In this document: positions 33,515 to 43,066 of the stretch, one piece after another
Numbering within the stretch: the stretch's first letter is position 1
Layout of the letters: every line of letters begins with the position of its first letter
Source of the DNA: Lentinus brumalis
Taxonomy: Eukaryota > Basidiomycota > Agaricomycetes > Polyporales > Polyporaceae
Reading direction: 5' to 3'
Length of the DNA: 64,000 nt
Assembly (NCBI GenBank): GCA_001792895.1
Contig: MARA01000001.1
Location: 2,790,001-2,854,000, forward strand
Translations under genes and position numbers: made by a program
Notes under the pieces: generated by a model
Seen by the model: the letters and a program-made list of their open reading frames with translations, nothing else
Databases searched by the model: none
What the model was told of the DNA's origin: nothing

Positions 33515-33986
33515 GCCATTCACGGTATGTTGTCCTCCGACCTCCCGCAGCCACATCTCCTACACACACGTCCGTGCCTCACCCGGGCCTCTCAGATGGT
33601 GCTTCAGATGGACAGCGTGTGCGAATGCCAGTCAAGGGTGTTAACAGTCATATAGCTTTTGATTCAACACGTTCATCGAGTATTAATACACATGGTGAGC
33701 GTTCTCTCTTTATTCGCTCATCGACGCTACCTGGAAATTAACGGTGCTATAAATGTAGGAATCTTTAGGCATAGCGAGAACAAGACAGTGATCACAACAG
33801 CGAAAAACGGCAGCAACTAATAGCGATACAGCGAAGTCATGCAGAGCAGAGTGTTGTTGAGCATCAAGGCAGACGTCAGCAGGAGCGAGACACAGGTAGG
33901 CGAATGAGATGGCCAGGGTCAAGACGACGCATAGCGGGGGGTCCGGGACGATCGGGAGGAGTGGCGGCGAGGTGAGTGCCGATCCA
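33515..33986. other. Interval between convergent genes
   Basis: Lies between the 3' ends of the Plavaka-type gene and of the minus-strand gene ending at 33987. No gene seen; a shared terminator region is likely, but I cannot mark poly(A) signals with confidence. Confidence 0.4.
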
Positions 33987-36013
33987 CTAGGTGTTGTCTT
34001 CGGTGTCCGCTTCGCTGCCGTCCTCTACAGGGATCTGGATGTCGTTGCTACGTCCGCCGCTCTCAGGGCTGCTCCCGCTCCCTTCGCTGGAGCTTCCAGG
34101 CCTGAACTGTGGCGGTTCTTCGTAGCTTCCCCAGTCAACAAGGGCGGCGTGGTGAGTGGGGTCGTCCTTATGTTCCGCGAGCCAGTCGAAATCGATCTGA
34201 TAGTTGTACGGCGCCAACTTCGGGTACGTGTTGCTTGTTCTCCCGCTGTTCCGTACCCGGAACTGCATCTTCTGTGCCTGCTTGCCTGACAGGCTGGTGG
34301 CATAGTACTTCCACAGGCGTGAAACCATTGCATTGAACTAGGGCAATCAAACGGTGAGCTCATCGGTAGTTGCAACTTCTCATGGGGACTTACTGGTTCT
34401 GATCTCCAGAGCGGTCTCACGGTCTCGACAACCTGTAGCTGTGCAAGCGCATCATCGGTGATGTTGACAAAACCCAGGTGCCTCGCCATTTCACGCTTCC
34501 ATTCGTCCTTCGTCAGCCCTGATCCCTCCTCAGGTCCGCTTGCTTCGTCGGACAGGAACGCAGCATCTATGATCGCTTTGGGATCCTCGCCATAGTCATC
34601 CGTGTACTGGCTAGTGAATTCTAGGAGACGCTTGGCCTTCTGGAGGGAGGTGTGAGTGCCTCAGACTTCCCGCAGACGTGGGTACTGACCTCTGACTGCC
34701 GCATGGACCGCCTCGCGTTTGAAGCGCTCTTCAGCTGCTGCTTCTTCGCCTCCTCATCGATCTGCGCTTTGTATGCGCGTTTGAAGCCGTCCCAGGTTTT
34801 CCCGCGTGCAAATAGCAGCACGGTCCGGTGCGAGAAGGTGATGTCAGGTTTCCCGACCCACGGGTACGCTTCGATGTTGCCCTAACGATGTTCCCTTGTC
34901 AGCATTTGTCGACAGGTGATATGAGGATCGTCATCCTACCGTCACGCGATCAACAATGATCTTGCAGACTTCATCAAGCAACTTCGCATTTGGTTGGTCC
35001 TTCGAGCTGACGTCAGGTGAGAGGTTGATATCGAAGTATGGAGTCTCGGTGTCGTCGTTCATGCGCAGCTCATCAGGATTGTACTCAGGCCACGGTGTGG
35101 TCGCCGTCTTGATGCCGGTGAGATCGCGGATGGTCGGAGCAACAAGATCCTGTGACATTGATGATAAGGTGCGTTGTAGTCTGATTTGTCTGAGAACGTA
35201 CCACAAGCACTCCGCGGGCTAATTTCTGATTCCCGGTGAGCTCCGCAACAGCTCCTACAGCGATGGTCTTCTCGAGATCAATCCCCTTCGTTTTGCCTCT
35301 ACCACCACCTCCTCCTGCACGCCCACCTCGCGCGAATATGGCGGCGTTGCGTCCGGGACCAGGCTCGCAAACGGCCACAGCGGTTGCAGCTTGGACCCTG
35401 GGGGTGACAAGAGTGGCAGTGAGCGCAGCAAGTTGTGCGCTGTTCTGCGCAACGATCTCCGTAAGCTGGCTGACTTGAGCAGCCAGCATCGTAACCGTGT
35501 CCGGAGGCATCGGTCCTGCGGTACGTGTTCCACCACCTCCATAAGTCTGCATGGCTAATGGGTGGCCTCCGGCTCCTCCAGAGGTGAACTGGGCGAACAC
35601 ATCTGGGCCCTGTTGCAACTGGTTGAACCCCGCAGCCCCTGGATCGAGACGTACGCGCCGGCTTTCACGCGACTCGGGTGGTGGAGAAGTCGCTGCGCGG
35701 GTGAACGGACCGCTGAGGCTACGAAATATCGTGAGCAACTTGCATATACTGTGCATATAGCCAGTGTCTCGGGCCTGTATGCATACCTTTCAGGTCGGTG
35801 CTGACCAGCCCTGTTGGCAGGAACCCGGAGTTGTTGAGCCTGCGAGAGGTTGACGTTCATGCCTCCTCCGGGTGCAAACAAGTTCGCGTTCAGGCCACCG
35901 CCCGGTTGTTGCGCTCCGCTAACCATGCCCTGCCGCATCATCTGTGCGGCCATCATCTCCCACAGCGCTCTCTGTTCCGGGTGATCAGCAAATTCGGCGG
36001 GGCAGGGAAGCAT
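33987..36013 (-). CDS. Accessory gene 3, intron-rich, unrecognised fungal family
   Basis: Minus-strand gene with ATG at 36013 (MLPCPAEFADHPEQRALWEM) and stop at 33987-33989. Exons in order: an M/Q/G-rich N-terminus; LDPGAAGFNQLQQGPDVFAQ with G-rich sequence and VTMLAAQVSQLTEIVAQNSA (short coil); RGGRAGGGGGRGKTKG; DLVAPTIRDLTGIKTATTPW and YNPDELRMNDDTETPYFDIN; GNIEAYPWVGKPDITF; LLFARGKTWDGFKRAYKAQI; LTKDEWKREMARHLGFVNIT; MVSRLWKYYATSLSGKQAQ; acidic C-terminus. Introns are short with GT-AG ends. No stop breaks the chain, so it looks maintained. The RGG-like and coiled stretches suggest nucleic-acid or protein contact (inference). It points away from a second Plavaka-type C-terminal half starting about 0.5 kb to its right. 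Confidence 0.55.
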
Positions 36014-36084
36014 GACCAGAGTGGGAACAAGAGGTGAAATTATCGACTGCGAGGGAACGTTGCGCCGGAGGAGGTAGAGAACGG

Positions 36085-36160
36085 GAGGTACGGGAGGGCG
36101 CGACGTTGCGCGCGGGGCGCGGGGCGCGTTGCGCGCGCGCGCGCGATCGGGGCGACGATG
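36085..36160. promoter_or_regulatory. CpG-dense tract upstream of accessory gene 3
   Basis: A run of GCGCGGGGCGC and (GC)n words (about 36100-36148) lies just upstream of the minus-strand ATG and on the plus-strand approach to the 36.5-kb half gene. It could be a divergent promoter or simply a low-complexity tract. No core motif beyond composition is visible. Confidence 0.35.
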
Positions 36161-36479
36161 TCATCGGGATCTATATCTGTCTGTATTGGGTTGCAAATAC
36201 ACCGTCTACACCACTCTACTTGCTTCCCGAGCAGCTTGTATGGTCACTAACACGAGTGAAGATCCTACAACGTTCCTACGTGGCCATCCGACTACTCCAA
36301 CTGCTCGCACCCTGACTAGTGCATCCCAGACCGGTCACTTGATCCTGACACCCTCTGCTCGCACTGACAGACTAGGTTGCCTGATCGAGGGTCGACTACC
36401 TCACCACAGGCGCCTTGCTCTGATCTGCTCGCAGCCTCGTGTAGCCCCCTCCTGAACGCGGTGATTGGTCGGCTTCCCA

Positions 36480-37830
36480 CAAATGTGAGTACATACCCCA
36501 TGATATCATGCTTCTCGTCATACTGACAGGATCATAGCTTGCAGACAACCACAACCTTGCCAAGGCGGACCAGTGGCAGTGTTGGGTGAACATTCAAGTC
36601 ACCGTTCTATGGCTCTGCTGGCGGAACAAGCGCGACAAGATCCGTTTGCAGGCACCGGATGTCCCTGGGAATGCCAAGACACTGCCGACGTTCCTACGGA
36701 ACCTCAAGGAGATATATGAGGTATTCATGTACGCGTCAATTGCTGAGCGCATACTCGCTGCGAAGTCCATCTCCAAGGAGGAGGCCAAGCGTGGACACCG
36801 GTACCTACAGCAGTGCATCCAGGAGATGCTCCGCCTTGGCGTCCATCTCGTTCCCAACCACCACCTCGCCATGCACTACCCCGAGATGTTCGAGCTCTTT
36901 GGCCCCGTGTACGCCTGGTGGCTCTACGCTCAAGAGCGGTTCAACGGGGAGCAGGAAGATGTCAATCACAACGGCCATGCAGGCGGTGAAATGGAGTTAA
37001 CATTGCTCCGCAACTGGATTGGCAAGCAACTCCTCAACGAGATGGTGTGATACTTACTGTGACATCGTCCATTGATCACACTTGTATTGACCTCCCACAG
37101 TCTTTGCGTCTGTCCGAGTCGGCAACTGACAAGGAGCGCGCAGTCCTCAAGCGAACTATCAAAAAGAGCAGCACAGGCCGAGGGATGCTTGGTTCCCAGC
37201 TTGCCGGATTCGCGCACAGTGGTCAGATCCTACGCCCGAAGGCTGTGAAGAACTGGGAAAGCTTCCGGAGAAAGATCAGTACCGCATGCTTCTCAAGTTT
37301 GCCCGGTCGACATATCCTGACATTGAGATTGGTGACGACTTCAGCTGTCGCCCTGGCCTAGTCCCCTTCTCAGACCACTCGGCCATGAAGCTTCCATTCG
37401 TCTGCAAGGACAGTATCTGATACGGCAGCTTCGCTGACAATCGAACGACTGCTGACAGATTTGCATGTATCGACTTTGACGATGGTTGTGCCCCTTGCAA
37501 GATCCTCTACCACTTCGAGCTACATGTACAGGGCAGCAATCCCACCATCTGCTCAGTTGTTCAGCGTATGTGCGCGGACAATGCAATCCCCACGTTCCCG
37601 TGGTCAATGTAGTGTGTATATATGTGTTCTCCTTGGCCTCAACCTTCACTGACAGCCCTGCACATTGAGTGCGACGGACCTCGGCATCTATGTCGGTTAT
37701 GCTAACCGCTTTCAGCCCATCGAGGTGATTCACTCGTCGCGGTTGGCCGCAGCGGTCGCGATCATCCCGTTCGTGTCCAACATTCTCACACCCGTTGCTC
37801 GCAGTCCACTCATTTGATTGCGTGAGTCGT
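36480..37830 (+). pseudogene. C-terminal half of a second Plavaka-type transposase
   Basis: Plus-strand exons match the second half of the family: LADNHNLAKADQWQCWVNIQ, LGVHLVPNHHLAMHYPEMFE, FGPVYAWWLYAQERFNGEQE, GGEMELTLLRNWIGKQLL, a 50-65-nt intron, KERAVLKRTIKKSS, EKDQYRMLLKFARSTYPDIE, FACIDFDDGCAPCKILYHFE, SVVQRMCADNAIPTFPWSM, and DLGIYVGYANRFQPIEVIHS ending SSRLAAAVAIIPFVSN. It is well preserved, but the N-terminal half with VDPMHN is missing upstream. A short plus-strand ORF at 36240-36455 may be an upstream exon. It is a different subfamily from the 28.9-kb gene. Confidence 0.7.
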
Positions 37831-37983
37831 AACGGGTGCTTGTGACCAGAGTTGCTGTTCGCTTATTGATTCCAACCTGATACAGACAGGCATTGAGCCC
37901 AACGACGCATGGCTGGATGCTCTGATGGACGAACTCAACGCTGAATTGTAACACGGCTTCTTGTCACTACGCTATGTTACAAC

Positions 37984-38322
37984 CTACGACAGACCGAACA
38001 TGCTATCAAGATTCTCCCCATCCACTGCCCTGTCCAGCCCAACTTGGGCTTCACCGACGTTGGCTACATTTTCTACCCACCGCACTTTTCCCTTCCGACT
38101 CTTCTGCATCCCCGCTTTGGCTGGCTTCTCATCTTCAACTGGGTCCTCGACGTCGCCCCATGCCGTACCCCTAGGCGCAACACGTCCACTCCGGAACCAG
38201 TCCTGATTCTTCGGATCGTGCTGGACGGCGGGCGCAATCATCCCAGCGCGGATGCGCGTAGCCAGCGACTTCGCCACACCTGGCTTGTCCAACCTGGGAG
38301 CAACATGAATTCGGTCCAGCAC
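37984..38322 (-). pseudogene. C-terminal fragment of an accessory protein (gene-2-like family)
   Basis: Minus-strand reading gives PRLDKPGVAKSLATRIRAGM, PAVQHDPKNQDWFRSG, RVAPRGTAWGDVEDPVEDE and a basic tail. The RxxRGTAWGD-x-EDP block recalls C-termini of uncharacterised basidiomycete proteins of the accessory-gene-2 type. It connects on its 5' side with the 155-bp segment at 38292-38447, which contains the exon preceding this region in that family. It is therefore a transplanted gene end rather than part of the adjacent transposase. Confidence 0.5.
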
Positions 38323-38447
38323 GAGCCTCCTTCATCGAGGATCTTCTTGCGTGCTCATGCTGAGGTTGCCTCGCGAGATTTCCATGCAAAAGCGAGCTGC
38401 GTGAAGTCGTCACGCCTGCGGAAGTCTATAATAATAACAGTGCAGCA
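38292..38447 (-). repeat. 155-bp inverted partner of 27747-27900
   Basis: Minus-strand copy of the accessory-gene-2 exon (FTQLAFAWKSREATSA, then a TGA where the plus copy has CGA). It joins the transposase N-half to the accessory fragment and marks a recombination junction. Confidence 0.8.
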
Positions 38448-38454
38448 CACTTGA

Positions 38455-40249
38455 TCAACGTTCACATGTACAACCATACCGGGCTTGTACTTACTCTCGA
38501 TGTCATAGCCTGCATCACTGTTGATGTCATTGTGTGAGATCAGACAGAAGTTGCAGGGGTGAATGTCATGGCCGTGTGCTGCTGTGCCCTCGCATTTTCG
38601 TGCCCCTTGGACATCGAACACGCGGATCTCTACACCACTGAAGATCTCCACCGGATCCTTCTGCCCATACATGGCCATGCAAACACCTGCAACGGGTCAT
38701 AAACCAGAACGGGTCCGACGGAACATTCCCAGAGAGCACAATATGCATACCTTTGTAAAGAGTGGACAACTCCTCGACAAGCGGTCTGAGCGTGTGGTTC
38801 ATGTCCTCCAGACTCGGCTCCTTTGGGACCGGAATGTTGGTCACCAGGTGTACATTCCGCTGCAGAAAGCGGACGGATCGGTGTAGGTTGTTGAAGGCGA
38901 TATATACCCCTCCAACTGAGTGGGGCCTTCAGTTAGGCCGTACCTATGCATCAAACAGTGAGTTGGTGCGCTGCAACCACACCCAGACGTACCAGTCAAC
39001 ATCCAGCGACAGACTGAGGCCGTACTTGACGGACTTCAGGGTGATCGGACGGCCCGGATGTGTCGGGACATCGCAGACAGATCCATCGGCCAGCTTCAAG
39101 TGTTCGAGGCCGAGTACAAGATCACCGAACCCTGCTGTGTCGTGGAAGTCATTCATATCGTCAGGACGCAGAAGTCCAGGGTCGGCACAAGAAGACGGGA
39201 AAACTAGATTGGTGGCGAAGTCAGGGCGGAGCAAGAACTGTTGCAGAGTCTTGAGCAACAAGCAGAACAATTGGTATTTGGCCGGTGTGCGTATCTCCAT
39301 GCCGGAAATGTCGTGCTTAGCATTGTAGACGGTCCCCTTGCAACGCGGTATAGTACACGCCGGGGAGGGCAGTGTCTGGAGCTCCTGAAGCGTGTACTGG
39401 CGATAGCACACCATACAGATGGGCTGGGTGTAGATATAGTCGTCGATGTTGAGCCCAAGGCAATTCTTGACGGTCAAGAGAGTCCTGGCTGGCTTTGGTC
39501 GTAAATCATCTAGTGGAGTAGACAGCAGACCGAGCTCAATGAGGTCGAGACCATCAGAGATTCTCTCCGCAGACACTTCGACAGTTGGAGAGCCGAAGAT
39601 GTTCGCCATGGCTGTCTGAAGGTACAGCAGGCAGATCTGTGGGTGCTCGCAGTTGCTATATGCACGAGGAAGTGGTGCGTGATCTTCGTCATTCAGTACG
39701 AGGTCTTTTACGCCCTCGGCAAGCATAGCCTCCAGATCTTGAGGGGAGGGTGTTCCCAGTACAGGGCTGGGAGGGCATGGGCTGGGAGGATGAGAGTGCT
39801 GTGGAGAGATGACAGCCCTCCCGGGAAGAGACTTGTCGCCGTCGTCGTCAAGCAGATCGTCAAGTTGGAAAAGCCCTTCCCAGTCGTAGTCTGCGAAGTC
39901 AGAGGCCACAGAATTGTCACGCAAAGCTGCGGAGTTGATGCCTGAAGACCTGTGAGGAAGCGATGTGACAGCTCTCCAAGGCTGAATGCCAGAACCTAGT
40001 AGAGCGTGGGACGAGGAGAGATCCTGAGAGGGCTCCTGAAGCTCTGGGAGGTCGTCCAAGCCTGGTGCTGGTAGGAATGGTGTGCATATAGCCGGTCGAG
40101 CTTGAGCTGCATCCTGCTGAAGGCTGCCGCTGCTTGTCTGCCCGTTTGTGCCCCCGTGCGACTGGTTTCGACTGCCACTTGAAGCCCCGATGGCCGTTAG
40201 AGCAGCCGTAGGTGTCGCAGTAGCACTCTGTTTCAGAATCCGAGCCCAT
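38455..40249 (-). pseudogene. N-terminal half of a Plavaka-type transposase
   Basis: Minus-strand exons: a Cys-rich start (CYCDTYGCSNGHRGFKW) from ATG at 40249, an acidic stretch with DYDWEGLFQLDDLLDDDGD, then LPRAYSNCEHPQICLLYLQ, the zinc-like pair CMVCYRQYT / CTIPRCKG, LDVDWYVWVWLQRTNSL, VGGVYIAFNNLHRSVRFLQR, NVHLVTNIPVPKEPSLEDMN, and VFDVQGARKCEGTAAHGHDI with CNFCLIS. The catalytic-core signature VDPMHN is never reached: similarity ends at the 155-bp junction near 38450. A frame change near 40100 and stops before VGGVYIAF indicate decay, unless unusually short introns are used. With 36480-37830 it could derive from one transposase, but the two halves face each other. Confidence 0.65.
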
Positions 40250-40994
40250 GCTCAGTAGTGACCGGAGGAGGACGAAGGAGAAGGACGAAGTCTTGCATGG
40301 TGTGCGACCTCACGCGACGCGACGAGTAAGTCATGTGTCCGTGATATTCCGACACTTAACTGACCTGGATAAGCTATCGAGGAGGTTATCATCGTGAGTG
40401 CGACCTAACATCCATCTTCGAAAATGAGCTTCCGGGCCTACAGGTACTATATGTGCTCTATGAGGGTGAAATATGTGGATTGGGCACAAATGCTGTCGTT
40501 GTAGCTATCTAGGAGACATGTGGGTGAAATATGAGCGAAATGAGCGCCTTTCACCCTTGTTTCCGCCGGCCACAATCCAGAGGTGCACCCAGTGGGGTGC
40601 CTTAAGTGCCTCAAGTCCCAATACGTGATGATTACTACTCTTAGCACCACCGCATCATGTTCGCGCTGACAGAGGCTTTCGAATGATACATATAAGTGCC
40701 TACAATGCGGAGAGAATACTCCCACCGCGCTCGTCGTTCAAGACAATGAGCACGCATGTCGGGGGAAGGGCGGCGCGCCGGGCGCAGCGCCGACGGAGCG
40801 GAGGGGGTGCTGATGGGCGTGATCACGCCGTCGGGGAGTGTCGGGGGAGCTGGCCAACGCTTATGTAAAGGGAGGATTTCTCTGCCCCGAAGTCATTTGC
40901 TGTTTGCTGCGTGAATCACTGGGTGGGTACACGCAAATTCCTAGCGAACTAGCTACCAGTAGCTAATTGATCGGGGGAATGGTGACGCCCAGGT
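40250..40994. other. Unassigned interval with imperfect inverted-repeat arm
   Basis: About 40490-40600 pairs imperfectly with 25840-25915. The rest has a GC-rich tract (GGCGCGCCGGGCGCAGCGCCG near 40770) and no gene-like reading. Confidence 0.4.
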
Positions 40995-41160
40995 GGTCAC
41001 AGACGCGTCGTAGCACTTCATTGTACCTGAAATAGCTGTCCGGCGCCTCGGATTTCCGGCATAGAACGACTTCCACCTACTACGTGTGTCGTATTCCCGA
41101 ATTCACCCAGAACTACGCGGCACAAGACAGATTTAATCGCCGGAGGTTTTGTTGGGTGTG
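40995..41160. repeat. Dispersed repeat R2, copy 2
   Basis: Reverse complement of 16599-16770 with scattered substitutions; its sharp end is CCGGAGGTTTTGTTGGG at about 41140-41156. Confidence 0.6.
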
Positions 41161-41536
41161 AGGTCCTACACCACCATTTTTTGTGCAGGTGAGGGGCAGG
41201 TGAGGTTGACCAGTGTCTTGGCTGGCACAGCCACCTAGCCCCTAGCCACCACTCAGGTATGATTCAGGCAAGAACAAGAATATATACGGGGTGGCTTTAG
41301 CCCAGTTGAACGCCATATGTCAGTGACATATGAGTGTTGGCTATATTCCAGCAGGGAGGCATACATTCCAAACCATGATCCTCGAGTAGCTACGTATGTA
41401 GTAAGCACCATATGTTTCTGGTATGATACACCCAGCTTTGTATAAGTCTAAGTCCGGTAGTCAAATCAACACATGTTCAATATCTTTTGTCCATCTGCTC
41501 AACACCTGCTTGAGCAGGTCATCCACTGGGCCCGAA
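41161..41536. other. Unassigned interval inside the right arm of the block
   Basis: No gene and no repeat recognised. It adjoins the LTR end of the right arm; the first bases beyond the LTR (ATTCG on the LTR strand) differ from those at the left arm (ACTTC). Confidence 0.4.
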
Positions 41537-43066
41537 TTGTTGGCTGCAGTGCGCCTCAGAGCGATCACAATGGCCTATGCCGAGCTCTGTGAAGTCTAAT
41601 ATATCGACACAAGCGAATCTACACACCTATGTCGAGCTCTGTGAAGTCTAAGGACCCCAGAGCTCGACGAGCGCGCTGTCTACGGTGCGTGTTACATAAG
41701 CTATACAGTTGTAACAGCCACAGGCAGAAAAGCGCCAAAGAAAATCAACAAAGAGCGAAAAGAAAAATGCATAAAAAGTGCGGAGGTCAAGAGTTCAATC
41801 CCGGGAAATGGAAAACATAAAGAAGCGCCGATATATCGGAAAGGAAGAATGGCGTCCGCTAGCGCTTTGGGGCGCTAGTAGGGTGCACTGCATGGGTTCT
41901 TGCGTGCAAATATGGACTTGACGCCGTCACAGGAACCGGAGATAGAGCTCCGAGTTCAACAAACCACTCCTCAGTGTCAGCATCCAGCAGCTTACATGGG
42001 TCTTTGCAGATGTAAGTGTCGGTGACAGGAAGTCACAGGAATTTAAGAGGCTCATACAGAGACAATGGGAGCCTGGTCTGCAGGATGATGACAGGCAAAC
42101 CCTCCTTGGCCACTTGGACAATTGCTCAGTCCAGGCTGTCCAGACCCCACTTCTCTTCATGGAACCACTCAAAGCTGAGCAGAGCTCTGTTGTTCAGCCA
42201 CTATGTCCCCCAAGAGAATCATCAGCCTATGCTCCAAAGCTTTGTACAACTGTTGATAGTGTACTCACCCAACAAGCAGGGGTATCTGGGGGTGCCATGT
42301 TTGTTTGCAAGAAGCTGGCTGAGTCACTCGAGATGAATGAACTTGGGGAATGGGCCTTCATGGCCCTAGTAGCTACTCTGGGCCTCAGCTTTGCTCATTT
42401 GTGGATCCAGGATGGTCAGTGCGACCATCTCTTTACCATACATGACTCTGCCACTCATACCATCATTGTACCCAGTGCTATCCCCCAGCATATCCTCAAC
42501 AAGATTGTGCCTTCCCCAGCTGCTCCTACTCCCATCACTTGTTGGGAAGTGGGCCAATGCTGACAGGGACGATTGATGAGAGATATCTTTCATACTTTGG
42601 AAGATCAGGATATGAACAACATATTTCACACTCAGGCTAAGCCTGGATTCATAGGGGATCACTACAAATATGACTGTTAAGACATACTTCCTACTATTCC
42701 AATGGTACCACAATTATCCTAAACAGATAACAGTCTCAGGCAATATGCAACAAATAAGTTTGTCAAGTGAGTGCTTGCTATTGACATGTACTACACCATT
42801 ACTGTCACCCCTAATATTGACTCCTAACTTCATGGCATGCATCTTCAAAAGCCATGGGCTGTGACTGGCTCACAACTTACTTGTGGCATGCTACCAGTCA
42901 TGAACAAGTCATGAAAATGCCTATAAAACATTGTGGGAATTCGTGACCGGTAATCCACCACAAGTAAGTCTTGGGCAAGTCACAACTCAAGACTTGAAAA
43001 TGCATGCTGTGCTTGCAGCCTTAGATGAGGGCACATGACATCATAATTTGGAGAGGTGTGCCCTCT
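41537..43066 (+). repeat. Right arm of the 1530-bp inverted repeat
   Basis: Complement of 20726-22255 with no difference in the stretches compared. It contains the reversed 424-bp LTR (41538-41961), the X coding relic (42018-42563, plus) and the palindrome-rich end. Unlike the left arm it runs on into AX-type sequence (AX3), and AX1 also begins with X-like coding sequence, so this arm appears to be the native location and the left arm the copy. Confidence 0.95.
42018..42563 (+). pseudogene. X coding relic, unknown family (right copy)
   Basis: Identical to 21229-21774 on the other strand. The open stretch ends HILNKIVPSPAAPTPITCWE and a stop at 42563; an overlapping second frame from 42539 reads LLGSGPMLTGTIDERYLS. 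No start codon at a natural position, so it is a fragment. It may be the only protein-coding part of the AX family. Confidence 0.45.
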
